From the NCBI GenBank assembly GCA_964432205.1, contig CAYSMK010000026.1:6213-70212 (forward strand): a stretch of 64,000 bases of DNA, written 5' to 3'. Below, one piece after another: positions 1 through 9,655 of this stretch. This DNA comes from Geomobilibacter sp964432205 (lineage in GTDB: Bacteria; Desulfobacterota; Desulfuromonadia; Geobacterales; DSM-12255). The number at the start of each line of letters is the position of its first letter. Within the stretch, counting starts at the first letter, position 1. Made by a program: the position numbers and the translations under genes. The notes under the pieces were generated by a model, which saw only the letters and a program-made list of their open reading frames with translations, ran no database searches and had not been told where the DNA came from.

Positions 1-473
1 TGGCGTTCCATGATGCAACCGGTGAAATCAAGGGGCTGAAGTCTTTTCCCAAGGAACTCCGCCCGCCGGTCATGCCGACCTTCCTCAGCTTCCGGCTGAT
101 GACCGGTCTGGGAATGTTCATGCTGTTGACCAGTCTGGTCGGTATCTTTTTGTCACGCAGGGAAAAATTCGCCGAATACCGCCTGTTCCTGATGCTCATG
201 GTTTGCGCAATACCGGCCCCCTATCTGGCACAGCAGTTGGGGTGGCTCGTGGCCGAATTGGGTCGTCAACCCTGGATCGTGTACGGTGTGCTCAAGACCT
301 CCGATGCGGTCTCCAAGGCGATCACAACCACCCAGGTGGCCCTGTCGCTGACCGGCTTTGTCCTGCTGTACGGCATGTTGGGTGCAATTGACGTCTTTCT
401 GCTGGTCAGACACGCCAAAAAAGGGCCGGACAAGGATCTTTCAACCATACTCAACGTGCAGGGGAGGGGATAA
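1..473 (+). CDS. cydA: Cytochrome bd ubiquinol oxidase subunit I, C-terminal part (5' end outside window)
   Basis: The reading frame is open from the first bases of the window and ends four bases before cydB. The visible ~157 residues contain the last membrane segments typical of CydA (one after RPPVMPTFLSFRLMTGLG, one around FLMLMVCAIPAPYLAQQLGW) and the quinol-oxidase stretch GRQPWIVYGVLKTSDAVS. CydA binds hemes b558, b595 and d and oxidises quinol while CydB supports the complex in the inner membrane, giving high-affinity oxygen respiration. The catalytic N-terminal half is not visible. The call rests on the C-terminal motif and the cydB neighbour; it is secure apart from the missing start. 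Confidence 0.93.
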   Translation, partial: AFHDATGEIKGLKSFPKELRPPVMPTFLSFRLMTGLGMFMLLTSLVGIFLSRREKFAEYRLFLMLMVCAIPAPYLAQQLGWLVAELGRQPWIVYGVLKTSDAVSKAITTTQVALSLTGFVLLYGMLGAIDVFLLVRHAKKGPDKDLSTILNVQGRG

Positions 474-476
474 GTC

Positions 477-1532
<1,056 letters not shown>

Positions 1533-1587
1533 ACCGCGTATACTCAATACACCTGAAAGGCGGTTCAATCCATTAATCGTTTTCAGC

Positions 1588-1620
1588 AGGCCCGATCGGC
1601 ACCCCGGTCGGGCCTGTTTG
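1588..1620 (+). terminator. Rho-independent-type hairpin after cydB
   Basis: The inverted repeat AGGCCCGAtCGG / CCGgTCGGGCCT (1588-1615) has a short loop and a short T-containing tail (TGTTTG). It lies between cydB and the next gene and is the likely end of the cyd transcript. The T-run is weak. Confidence 0.6.
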
Positions 1621-1685
1621 CATCACGGAGGGGGGTGTGCTATAAACAGTGTGCATCAATACACAGTTTCCGGAGGTGATGTGAC

Positions 1686-2849
1686 ATGGGTTTCAGGTAC
1701 CTGTTTCTTGCAGTTTTGATACTTCTGAACGGCGCGGTCGCTGCCATTGCCGCCGACAAGGTGGACCCGGACGCCGTCGTGAAGCAGGGGGAATTTGCCG
1801 TACGGCTCGTCAATGCAACCGGGCTCGCGGCGGGGTTGCCGGAAAAGCCGGCCGTGAAGGATTGCCTGGCGATCCTTGGTGGCAACCGGAGCTACCTGTT
1901 TGAGGCCGAAGAGTTCTTCGACAAGGTCGGTGACCGGGTAACGGTGCGCAGCCTGAAGGTGTACGGACCCTTTTCCGGTAAGGGGTGGGTCAGCGGGACC
2001 ACTACACCCACCCCGGTACGTTTCAGGGTACTGCTTCCCCTGGGGGGAAAGTACACCTTTTCGGTTGCCGCCAAAGGTAACGGTCAGACCTGGTCGATAG
2101 CCGGTAAGGCATTCAGGGTGAATCCCGGCGAAACCATCAAGGAGGTGACTGCCGGCACCATCAACCTGACGGCAGGGTATCTGGACTTCAATGTCATGCT
2201 CCCCCCCGAGGGAGTGATCGATTATGTCCGCTTCGAGGCGCCGACCCTCCCGGCCGCAGCTCCCCTCGCCGGCTGGCAGCCGGACGAGCCGCTCAGACTG
2301 TCCACTCTGGCAGAAATCGTGACCCCGCTGCTCGATCTGGAAAAAAGTCTGCCGGATGACAAAAGTGCGCCGGTTAGACCCCTTGCGGTTGCCGTGTACG
2401 GGAAACTGCCGCCTAATGTCGAGGTGACTGATTCGACCGTCCTGGGGCGGCCGATGGCGCCCAAATGGGTCAAGACCGGTGGCGCTCCGGTAACGATCGA
2501 TCTTCCTCTCCAGATCGATGCCGCTGCTGCCTATCGCATCAGGGTCCGTTTTACCGGTGCCGAACTGACGACGGTCATCGGCAACCAGACCATTACCAGG
2601 ACGGGGAAACCGTATCTGGAGTGGTATGACCTCGGTGCCATCCGTCTCACCGCCGGCAGCCATCAATTGCGGCTGAAGCTCTCCCCATTTGCCGGGGTGG
2701 ATGTGGTGGAGTTGACCAAGAAAACATCGGCTGCTGCCGATTATCTGGCTGCAGCCAAGATAACCGGCAATCCTTCGTCGGCGGTAAAGAACGCCGATCT
2801 GGACGCCATGTTGCCCGGGATCGCCGGCCGCTATCAAGAGCGTCACTAA
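1686..2849 (+). CDS. Exported protein of unknown function, carbohydrate-binding-like
   Basis: A 387-aa protein with a clear Sec signal peptide (MGFRYLFLAVLILLNGAVAA followed by IAAD), so periplasmic or exported. I recognise no enzyme motif. Two stretches read like beta-sandwich modules: residues ~70-180 (KVYGPFSGKGW, GGKYTFSVAAKGNG, TINLTAGYLDFNV) and ~250-345 (YRIRVRFTGAEL, IRLTAGSHQLRLKLSP, GVDVVELTK). The second resembles carbohydrate-binding-module-like sandwiches that read 'agtHtlrl'. The start is ATG at 1686, preceded by the strong ribosome site GGAGGTGATG. comEC begins 21 bases downstream, so the two may be co-transcribed. Function unknown. Confidence 0.7.
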   Translation: MGFRYLFLAVLILLNGAVAAIAADKVDPDAVVKQGEFAVRLVNATGLAAGLPEKPAVKDCLAILGGNRSYLFEAEEFFDKVGDRVTVRSLKVYGPFSGKGWVSGTTTPTPVRFRVLLPLGGKYTFSVAAKGNGQTWSIAGKAFRVNPGETIKEVTAGTINLTAGYLDFNVMLPPEGVIDYVRFEAPTLPAAAPLAGWQPDEPLRLSTLAEIVTPLLDLEKSLPDDKSAPVRPLAVAVYGKLPPNVEVTDSTVLGRPMAPKWVKTGGAPVTIDLPLQIDAAAAYRIRVRFTGAELTTVIGNQTITRTGKPYLEWYDLGAIRLTAGSHQLRLKLSPFAGVDVVELTKKTSAAADYLAAAKITGNPSSAVKNADLDAMLPGIAGRYQERH

Positions 2850-2870
2850 CCGACCGGGGGGAGGCAGGAC

Positions 2871-5288
2871 GTGGACCGACCGCTCCTCCTCCCCCTGTGT
2901 GCGCTTATTCTCGGCCTCTGCACTGCCTGGTTCCTGCCGTTCCCCAACCCGCCAACCGTTCCCCTCGTAGGCCTGCTCTTTGCCGTTGCGGCGTTGTCGC
3001 TGTTTCGACGCAGCACGATTCCGTTTGCCGGTGCCGTCATGGCGCTCCTTTTCGTCTGGGGCTTCTGGTCGCTCCAGCCGCTTCTGCACCCGAAGAGTGC
3101 TGATCGACAGCTGAGCCGGCTGGCAGATGGTACCGACCTGACCATGGAAGGGGTCGTTGACCGCCGTCCGGAAAACAGGGACCAGGGGCTGCGGCTGACC
3201 GTTCAGGTGGACCGCGTTTTTGGCACCGGGCGGCTCGTATCGGCTGCCGGCAGGGTTCTCGTTACTGTTGGTAGCGGTCTGCCGGCCTGCACCACCGGCG
3301 ACAGGATCAGGTTCGTGGCGCGGCTGAAGGAGCCGCGCCCCTATGGCCTGCCGGGAGAGTTCGACTATCGGCGCTTCCTGGCGCTTAGAGGCATAGGGGT
3401 GACCGCGTTTGTGGCAGAGGGGAAGGATATCGTCCTCCTCGAAACAGCGGCACGACCTTCACTGGAACGGCGGATCGATCTCCTGGCCGACCGGATAGGA
3501 AAGGGGATCGACGCCGCCCTGCCGCAGCCGGAAGCGGGCATACTGCGGGCGCTGCTGATCGGCGACATGGGCAAGGTGCCACAGGGGATCAAGGATGCCT
3601 ACAGCCGCACCGGTGTGAACCATATCCTCTCCATATCCGGCTTCCATGTCGGCATCGTTGCCCTCATGCTGCTGCACCTCCTGTTTGCCGCCTGTCGCCT
3701 GGTCCCTTTTCTGCTCCTCCATGGCTGGGTGCGGCGCGGACTCGGGGTGACGGTCTTGCCGGCGATCCTGTTCTACCTGCTGCTTTCCGGTTCGGCCCCG
3801 GCGACCGTGCGCTCGGTGGTCATGCTCGCGGCGTACGGTCTGGCGCTGCTCCTGGAGCGGGAAACCGACCCGATCAACGCGCTGATGCTGGCCGCACTGG
3901 TGATCCTTGGTCTTGAGCCGCCAGCCCTGTTCGATCTTTCCTTCCAATTCTCGTTTCTGGCCCTGTGGGGGATCATCGTGCTGACCCCGCTTTTCATGCG
4001 GCCTTGGTCCAGTCTGGGCAAGGGGGTATGCTATCGGCTGCTGCAGCTCCTGATGGCCTCTGCGGCGGCGACTCTCGCGACGCTCCTGCCGGTGGCCTAT
4101 TATTTCCATCAGGCATCGGCTACCGGTCTGATCAGCAACTTTCTCATTATCCCGCTCATGGGGTATGGCGCGGTCCTGGCCGGTTTCGTCGCCCTGCCGC
4201 TGCTCGTCGCCCTGCCGCTGCTCGTCGCCTCTCCGCCCCTGGCGTTGCCGTTCCTGCACCTGGCGGGATTCATGATCCACCTCTCCAACTGGCTCATCGG
4301 CTATCTGGACCGTCTGCCACTCCTGCCCAGGTTTGCACCGGACCGGCTGCAACTTGGCCTCTTTTTCCTGGCAATGGTCGCAATCACCTTTGTCAGACGT
4401 CCCGGCTGGCGGTTCGGCGCAACCGGCGTCCTGTTGGCCGGCATATTCGGCGCTGCCCTGCTGCCGGGGGTACGGCCGGCTGGCGCATTTTCGATCCTGT
4501 TTCTGAGTGTCGGGCAGGGGGAGTCGACCCTGCTGACGTTTCCCGACGGCAAGACCATGCTCATCGATGGTGGCGGCAGCTTTCGGGAAACCGTCCACGA
4601 TGTGGGCGAACGGCTGGTGGCGCCTGCTCTCTGGGAGCTCGGGGTACGGAACATAGATTATCTCGTCCTCAGCCATCCCCACCCGGATCATCTGAACGGC
4701 CTGCTCTTCATTGCCCGGCAGTTTCGGATCGGTGAGTTCTGGGAGGGGGAAGGCGTAGGGGCCGATGAGCGGTATCTGGCGTTGAAACAGCTTCTGGGCG
4801 AGCGGGGAGTGCGGTGTCGCGTCAAACGCGGTGCTGACCCGGCGGCAAACATCGGCGGTGTGCGGGTAGAGGTGCTGAGTCCTTCCGGCGCGACGACCGG
4901 CGCGAGCGACGCCAACGATGCGTCACTGATCCTGCGGTTTTCCGATGGTCCCTTTTCGCTCCTCATGACCGGCGATGCGGGAAGGGAGATTCAACGGCGC
5001 CTGTTGGCAAAATCGGAGCAGGTCCGGTGCTCGGTACTCAAGGTTCCCCACCACGGCAGCCGGCTCACCAACGATCCCGAATTCTTCTTTGCCGCGGCGC
5101 CGCGGGTTGCGGTGGTTTCCGCCGGCTACGACAACCGGTTCCGGTTTCCGGCTCCGGAAACCGTTGTCCACCTGCAGCGGAGCGGGGCTGTCGTGTACCG
5201 GACCGATCTGCACGGCACCATCATGATCGAGCATCGCGGGCCAGAGGCGGGGTTCCGTATTTCCACGCCGTTCGGCCATTTCAATTGA
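2871..5288 (+). CDS. comEC: ComEC/Rec2-family DNA uptake channel
   Basis: An 805-aa inner-membrane protein with a GTG start and upstream GGGGGGAGG. Order of parts: two N-terminal TM helices; an OB-like DUF4131 domain (~40-200); the ComEC competence membrane domain with many helices (~215-520), containing the hallmark SRTGVNHILSISGFHVGI; and a C-terminal metallo-beta-lactamase domain (~540-790) with LSVGQGESTLL, SHPHPDHLNG, MTGDAG and VPHHGSRLTN. Family members translocate one DNA strand across the inner membrane in natural transformation; the lactamase domain is proposed to degrade the other strand. All metal-binding motifs look intact and length is full. No other competence gene is adjacent. 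Confidence 0.93.
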   Translation: MDRPLLLPLCALILGLCTAWFLPFPNPPTVPLVGLLFAVAALSLFRRSTIPFAGAVMALLFVWGFWSLQPLLHPKSADRQLSRLADGTDLTMEGVVDRRPENRDQGLRLTVQVDRVFGTGRLVSAAGRVLVTVGSGLPACTTGDRIRFVARLKEPRPYGLPGEFDYRRFLALRGIGVTAFVAEGKDIVLLETAARPSLERRIDLLADRIGKGIDAALPQPEAGILRALLIGDMGKVPQGIKDAYSRTGVNHILSISGFHVGIVALMLLHLLFAACRLVPFLLLHGWVRRGLGVTVLPAILFYLLLSGSAPATVRSVVMLAAYGLALLLERETDPINALMLAALVILGLEPPALFDLSFQFSFLALWGIIVLTPLFMRPWSSLGKGVCYRLLQLLMASAAATLATLLPVAYYFHQASATGLISNFLIIPLMGYGAVLAGFVALPLLVALPLLVASPPLALPFLHLAGFMIHLSNWLIGYLDRLPLLPRFAPDRLQLGLFFLAMVAITFVRRPGWRFGATGVLLAGIFGAALLPGVRPAGAFSILFLSVGQGESTLLTFPDGKTMLIDGGGSFRETVHDVGERLVAPALWELGVRNIDYLVLSHPHPDHLNGLLFIARQFRIGEFWEGEGVGADERYLALKQLLGERGVRCRVKRGADPAANIGGVRVEVLSPSGATTGASDANDASLILRFSDGPFSLLMTGDAGREIQRRLLAKSEQVRCSVLKVPHHGSRLTNDPEFFFAAAPRVAVVSAGYDNRFRFPAPETVVHLQRSGAVVYRTDLHGTIMIEHRGPEAGFRISTPFGHFN

Positions 5289-5363
5289 CACTGTTTCCCC
5301 TGTTTGTTAGCTTTTACTTCTGTTCAGCTTGTCCACCGGGCTGCACCAAAGGAGTTTCCATTC

Positions 5364-6779
5364 ATGGAAAAGATACTGGTTGTCGAGGATGACAAGTTTT
5401 TCCGCGAGGTCTTTTCCAGCCTTCTCGAAGAGGACGGCTACCATGTGGACGTGGCTGCCACCGGACACGAAGCCCTGAAGAAGCTTGCCAAGGAAGAGTA
5501 CCAGGTGGTGGTGACCGATCTGATGATGGCGGATATCAGCGGTCTTGAGATCCTCTCCCGGGTCAAGCAGCTGGACCCGGCAATCGAGGTGATCATGGTG
5601 ACCGGTCATGGCAATATTGAAACTGCAATCTATGCCTTGAAGAACGGTGCCCGTGATTACCTGATGAAACCGATCAATCACGAGGAGTTCAGACATGCCG
5701 TTGCCCTTTGTATGGAGCAGCGGCGTCTATTGGACGAGAACCTGGAGCTGAAATCCCAGATCAAACTCTTCCAGGTAAGCCAGAATATTGCCAACTGTCT
5801 TGATCTGGAGCGGATCTACGCTATGGTGGTCGATGCCCTTGCCAAGGAAGTCGGCGGTTCGAAGGGACTCGGTTTCTTTCCCGGTGGTGACGGTGCGCTG
5901 GACCTTAAGGTCTGCAGGGGGGTGAGCGAGGCAATCGGTAATCAGCTTGCCGAATACCTGCAGAGAGGGTATGACTGGCACAAGGATGGGGCCGAGAGTC
6001 TCGTGGTCCTGAACAATTTCCTTCCCAAGGAACAGAGTGGTCCGGACCCGGGTGGCATCAAGGATGCCCTGCTGTTTTTCATCAGGTCAAAGCGTCATCT
6101 GCAGGGGGTGGTGGCCATCTTCAACACCCCGCGTAAATCGTTCCCGGCCGAGATCAACTACCGGAACGTGAACTTTCTGCTGGATCAGTCTTCCCTGGCC
6201 CTTGAAAACGCCATCCGGTACACTACGGTCAAGAATCTGCTGAATATCGACGAGTTGACCGGACTCTACAATTACCGTTACCTGGAAATAGCCCTGGAGC
6301 GCGAGATCAAGCGGTCGAATCGTTTCGGCCTTGATCTGTCGGTCATTTTCCTGGATATCGATCACCTGAAGTCGGTCAACGATGCCCATGGCCACCTGGT
6401 CGGTAGCAGTATCCTCAAGGAGGTCGGGGGACTCATCAAGCGATCGGTGCGTGAGGTGGACATCATCATCCGCTACGGTGGCGACGAATATACCGTGCTC
6501 CTGGTGGAGACCGGTCCCAACGGGGCGGCAATCGTTGCGGAGCGTATCCGCAAGGCCATTGAGGAACATACCTTTGTCATCAATGAGAGTCTCAGGCTGA
6601 GGCTCACGGCCAGCCTGGGGTATGCCAGCTACCCCGGTGATTCATCGTCCAAGGTGGAACTCCTGGAAATGGCTGACCAGGCCATGTATTTCGGAAAAGC
6701 CAGCGGCAAGAATACGGTTTTTCATATCCCATCAGAGACATTCCGGCAGATTGCCGAGAGTAAGGAGAGCGTCAGTTGA
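5364..6779 (+). CDS. Response regulator with GAF-like and GGDEF domain (probable diguanylate cyclase)
   Basis: A 471-aa protein. The start is ATG 5364 (MEKILVVEDDK), after CAAAGGAGTTT. Residues 1-125 form a receiver with acidic pocket E8/D9/D10, phospho-acceptor D52 (VVTDLMMAD) and K105 in LMKPI. Residues ~140-300 are GAF-like, and ~310-470 form a GGDEF domain with a GGDEY signature (RYGGDEYTVLL). The Tyr variant keeps the catalytic acidic residues, so c-di-GMP synthesis is plausible. No RxxD I-site is obvious just upstream of GGDEY. The gene overlaps hisS by four bases, an arrangement that couples a signalling protein to a tRNA synthetase gene. No cognate histidine kinase is nearby. Confidence 0.88.
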   Translation: MEKILVVEDDKFFREVFSSLLEEDGYHVDVAATGHEALKKLAKEEYQVVVTDLMMADISGLEILSRVKQLDPAIEVIMVTGHGNIETAIYALKNGARDYLMKPINHEEFRHAVALCMEQRRLLDENLELKSQIKLFQVSQNIANCLDLERIYAMVVDALAKEVGGSKGLGFFPGGDGALDLKVCRGVSEAIGNQLAEYLQRGYDWHKDGAESLVVLNNFLPKEQSGPDPGGIKDALLFFIRSKRHLQGVVAIFNTPRKSFPAEINYRNVNFLLDQSSLALENAIRYTTVKNLLNIDELTGLYNYRYLEIALEREIKRSNRFGLDLSVIFLDIDHLKSVNDAHGHLVGSSILKEVGGLIKRSVREVDIIIRYGGDEYTVLLVETGPNGAAIVAERIRKAIEEHTFVINESLRLRLTASLGYASYPGDSSSKVELLEMADQAMYFGKASGKNTVFHIPSETFRQIAESKESVS

Positions 6780-8020
6780 TCGTCAACGCCATCAAGGGAT
6801 TCAACGATATCCTGCCCGGGGAAGTCGAGAAGTGGCAGCATATCGAAGCAACCGCCCGGCGGGTCTTCGGTTTTTACGGTTTCGCAGAAATCCGGATACC
6901 GATTCTGGAAAAAACCGAACTGTTTGCCCGTTCCATCGGTGATGCCACGGACATCGTCGAGAAGGAGATGTACTCCTTTGTCGACAAAGGGGAAAACCGC
7001 ATTACCTTGCGGCCTGAAGGGACTGCCGGCGTCATGCGCGCCTTCATCGAGCATAAGCTCTATGCGGCCGATGCGGTCAGCAAGCTTTACTACATGGGGC
7101 CGATGTTTCGCTACGAGCGGCCGCAGAAGGGTCGTTACCGCCAGTTCCACCAGATCGGCGCCGAGGTGACCGGGGTGAAGGACCCGAAAGTGGATGCCCA
7201 GGTACTGACCATGCTCTGCCACTTCTTCGCGGAGCTCGGTCTTACGGAACCCCGCCTGGAGATCAATTCCCTCGGCTGCCCCGACTGTCGTCCCGCCTAC
7301 CGGACCGCACTGAAGGAGTTCCTGCGCGAGCGGCTGTCGGCCCTGTGCGAGGACTGCCAGCGCCGGTTCGAGACCAACCCGCTCAGGGCTCTTGATTGCA
7401 AGGGGGCTGGCTGCAAAGAGGCTACCATCGGGGCACCGTCGGTCCTTGACCACCTCTGCGGGGCCTGTGACGACCATTTCGCCGCGACCCGCAGGTATCT
7501 GGAACAGGTGGGGACCGACTACACCATCAACAACCGGATGGTGCGCGGGCTGGACTATTACACCCGGACCACCTTCGAGCTGGTCACCGGCCTGTTGGGT
7601 GCCCAGAGTGCCGTGGCAGCCGGTGGCAGGTACGATGGCCTGATCAGCGAACTGGGTGGCCCTGCCATCCCGGGAATCGGCTTTGCCATGGGAGTAGAGC
7701 GGGTAGCGCTGCTGCTGGATGCCAAAGAGTTCCGTACCCGTCCCGACCTCTTCATCGTTGCCCTGGGTGACGAGGCCCAGGAACGGGCGTTTGCCCTTAT
7801 GTGCGCCCTGCAACGGGCCGGGGTTACGGTCGAGATCGATTACGAGGGGAAGAGCCTGAAGAGCCAGTTGCGCAGGTCCGACAAGTTCAACAGTCGATTC
7901 TCCCTCATCATCGGTGGAGACGAACTGGCCCGCGGCACGGCCGTGCTGAAGGATATGGATCGTGGCACCCAGGAGGATGTGGCACTCAAGGTGGAACTGG
8001 TGCTGGGCGCAATCAGCTGA
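6776..8020 (+). CDS. hisS: Histidyl-tRNA synthetase
   Basis: A 414-aa class II synthetase. The start is TTG 6776, overlapping the stop of the previous gene (TTGA). It is chosen because MIVNAIKGFNDILPGE is the normal N-terminus. Motif 2 appears as MFRYERPQKGRYRQFHQIGAEV, the histidine-specific motifs as LRPEGTAGVMRA and GLDYYTRTTFE, and motif 3 as GIGFAMGVERVALLL. The C-terminal anticodon-binding domain starts at ~330. It charges tRNA-His in the cytoplasm. Several Cys pairs in the insertion domain (CPDC, CEDC, CGAC) suggest a bound metal, as in many family members. The gene ends at a strong terminator. Confidence 0.97.
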   Translation: MIVNAIKGFNDILPGEVEKWQHIEATARRVFGFYGFAEIRIPILEKTELFARSIGDATDIVEKEMYSFVDKGENRITLRPEGTAGVMRAFIEHKLYAADAVSKLYYMGPMFRYERPQKGRYRQFHQIGAEVTGVKDPKVDAQVLTMLCHFFAELGLTEPRLEINSLGCPDCRPAYRTALKEFLRERLSALCEDCQRRFETNPLRALDCKGAGCKEATIGAPSVLDHLCGACDDHFAATRRYLEQVGTDYTINNRMVRGLDYYTRTTFELVTGLLGAQSAVAAGGRYDGLISELGGPAIPGIGFAMGVERVALLLDAKEFRTRPDLFIVALGDEAQERAFALMCALQRAGVTVEIDYEGKSLKSQLRRSDKFNSRFSLIIGGDELARGTAVLKDMDRGTQEDVALKVELVLGAIS

Positions 8021-8043
8021 CGAGGCGTTGCATTTCCTTAAAG

Positions 8044-8083
8044 AAAAGGCCGGCAGATTCTCGGATCTGCCGGCCTTTTTTAT
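8044..8083 (+). terminator. Strong rho-independent terminator of hisS
   Basis: A stem AAGGCCGGCAGAT / ATCTGCCGGCCTT with a short loop, followed by TTTTTT. The A-rich left flank makes it usable from both strands, and it overlaps the end of the convergent selenoprotein gene. Confidence 0.9.
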
Positions 8084-8916
8084 CTGTCCAGCGGGCCAAG
8101 CCGGCTGAAAGCCTCCCACTCGGGTGGCTGGTAGGTTTCACGCCGCCAGCGAAGTCCGCCATCCTTGATTGTGCCGGGGGCCGTGGCGCTGAAGAGAAGC
8201 TGGAAGGCGAGATAGAGAATGGTGAACTGCTGGTTCACGTTGCCCGGTTCACCGAGCGCATGTCCAAAAGGAAACCTGAGAAAAAGGGCACGTGGCGGGG
8301 GGCATTTTTCGGTGATTTCACGGACAATGGAAAGTGCAACGGTCGGGATGCCGGTTGCCTCGATTGCCCTTGCCACCAGTCCCACGGACCGGTTGCAGCT
8401 GCCTCAGGCGGGTATCAGCAGTGCGTAGTCTACGCCGGCCGATGCCAGGCTGGCTGCCAGTTCGGGGCCGGTGCGGGTTCGGAGTGTTTCCAGGTGCCGG
8501 CCGGCAATGTGCCCCATGAGCCCATAGGCAGGCGAATGACAGTTCTTTAGGATACCCTGTTGCACTAATTCGAGGAACCGCTCAATTGGCAGGACGAGGT
8601 TAAGGTCTCGCTCGGCATCCCGATGGTCGTAATAATCATGGGTAATTGTCAGGCTGGAGCGGGGGGTGTCGAGGGGGATTTCTCGCCAAGTCGGGTCACC
8701 ATCGGGGTCAACCATCGAGAAGGGGGGCTGATCGATGCGGTGTACACCGCCGGTGGTAATCAGGGCGACATTTGCATCGCGCAGCTCTTTGCCAGGGATG
8801 GTCCAGGGAATAGTGTCGGAATTCCTGTCAAGCTTTCTTCCCCATGATGCGGCGAGATCCGGGAAGAATGAGAAGATGCGAGCCAGCATGCGGTGTCTGA
8901 AACGAATAAGTTCCAT
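8080..8916 (-). CDS. Selenoprotein, glycine/sarcosine/betaine reductase B (GrdB)-like, with in-frame UGA
   Basis: The minus strand carries a 170-codon open frame ending at TGA (8404-8406), followed without frame change by ~107 more codons to a stop at 8080. Across the UGA the protein reads ALLIPA-U-GSCNRSVGLVARAIE. This matches the selenocysteine context of the GrdB/PrdB family, where U is followed two residues later by Cys. A hairpin 11 bases past the UGA is a candidate bacterial SECIS. Reading UGA as stop would discard a conserved-looking continuation (GIPTVALSIVREI), so selenocysteine is the better reading. GrdB-type proteins reduce amino-acid derivatives; the substrate of these stand-alone homologues is not known to me. 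The gene starts six bases after the PilZ gene, so they form an operon. No clear Shine-Dalgarno. Confidence 0.82.
8375..8406 (-). promoter_or_regulatory. Candidate bacterial SECIS with its UGA codon
   Basis: On the minus strand the UGA (8406-8404) is followed by a hairpin ACCGGUCC-GUG-GGACUGGU (8393-8375), eight pairs including one G-U. The apical loop contains G and lies about 19-21 bases past the UGA. That is the usual spacing for SelB-dependent recoding. Assigned by spacing and fold only. Confidence 0.6.
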
Positions 8917-8921
8917 GCTGA

Positions 8922-9275
8922 CTAGACGATACAGCTCACCACTTTGTAGACCTCGTTCATTACCACGTCGGGGTCGGTGGCCTGATGCATGATCATGTCA
9001 CGAAGCCTGACGAAAGATTCCACCGTCATTTTGTTTATTTCCAGTCCGACACCGTTTTCGTCCTGTCTTATGACCCGGGCGTCCATGCCGATATCGGTGT
9101 ACGGGTAGGCATTTACTGTCACATGTACCGGGTTGCTTAAAGGAATCAGTATCGATGTCTTTACGTACATCCCCTTGAGGCTGATGTCATCCACTTCACC
9201 TGAGAGGCTGGAATCATTGTATTCAAGCGATACGTCAGCCTTTAGTTTGACCCTGGTAAAATTTCGCTTTTCCAT
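8922..9275 (-). CDS. PilZ-domain protein (c-di-GMP binding)
   Basis: A 117-aa single-domain protein. PilZ motifs are visible: a basic N-terminal KRNFTRVK (R-x(n)-R type) and DISLKGMYV, corresponding to (D/N)-x-S-x-x-G, with the expected short beta-rich remainder (VIRQDENGVGLEI). PilZ domains bind c-di-GMP and change the behaviour of a partner. With no effector domain attached, this one must act on another protein. A GGDEF protein is encoded three genes away, but a link is only suggestive. The start at 9275 is preceded on the minus strand by GGAGGCTGTTGGCC. It is the first gene of an operon with the selenoprotein. Confidence 0.85.
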   Translation of the reverse strand: MEKRNFTRVKLKADVSLEYNDSSLSGEVDDISLKGMYVKTSILIPLSNPVHVTVNAYPYTDIGMDARVIRQDENGVGLEINKMTVESFVRLRDMIMHQATDPDVVMNEVYKVVSCIV

Positions 9276-9523
9276 TGGCCAACAGCCTCCAAGTAGATTG
9301 TAAGCTAAAAAAAATTAATATATCCCAAAATTGGTATTCTTTGGAAAGATATTTTACTTATTGCTACTTGCAATAATAGTACCGCAAACAATATTGCTGA
9401 AATTGAACATGTTTTGTTTGCCTCAAGGAGGCGCGTTGGTTAAGTGTAAAGTTTTTCGACAAAGTACTCATGGCACAATTGAATGGACCAGGTTGATTTT
9501 GGGGAGGTCGCTGGAAAAAGTTG

Positions 9524-9553
9524 TTGACTAGGTCAACAGCTCTCTGCTATAAA
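9524..9553 (+). promoter_or_regulatory. Sigma-70-type promoter of tRNA-Gly
   Basis: TTGACT (9524-9529) and TATAAA (9548-9553) are separated by 18 bases, and the tRNA starts 15 bases after the -10. The rest of 9276-9523 holds no gene I can support; the 66-codon frame at 9331 lacks a ribosome site and any family features. Confidence 0.75.
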
Positions 9554-9568
9554 GTCGGAACTTGTTGA

Positions 9569-9643
<75 letters not shown>

Positions 9644-9655
9644 TAAAATAATCAA

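Noticed and set aside
1656..3089. 477-codon minus-strand frame opposite the exported protein gene
   Set aside because: A GC-rich antisense shadow: it mirrors the codon pattern of the true plus-strand gene, which has a signal peptide and ribosome site.
9331..9531. 66-aa open frame before the tRNA
   Set aside because: No ribosome site, overlaps the tRNA promoter, and the sequence looks random after a hydrophobic start.
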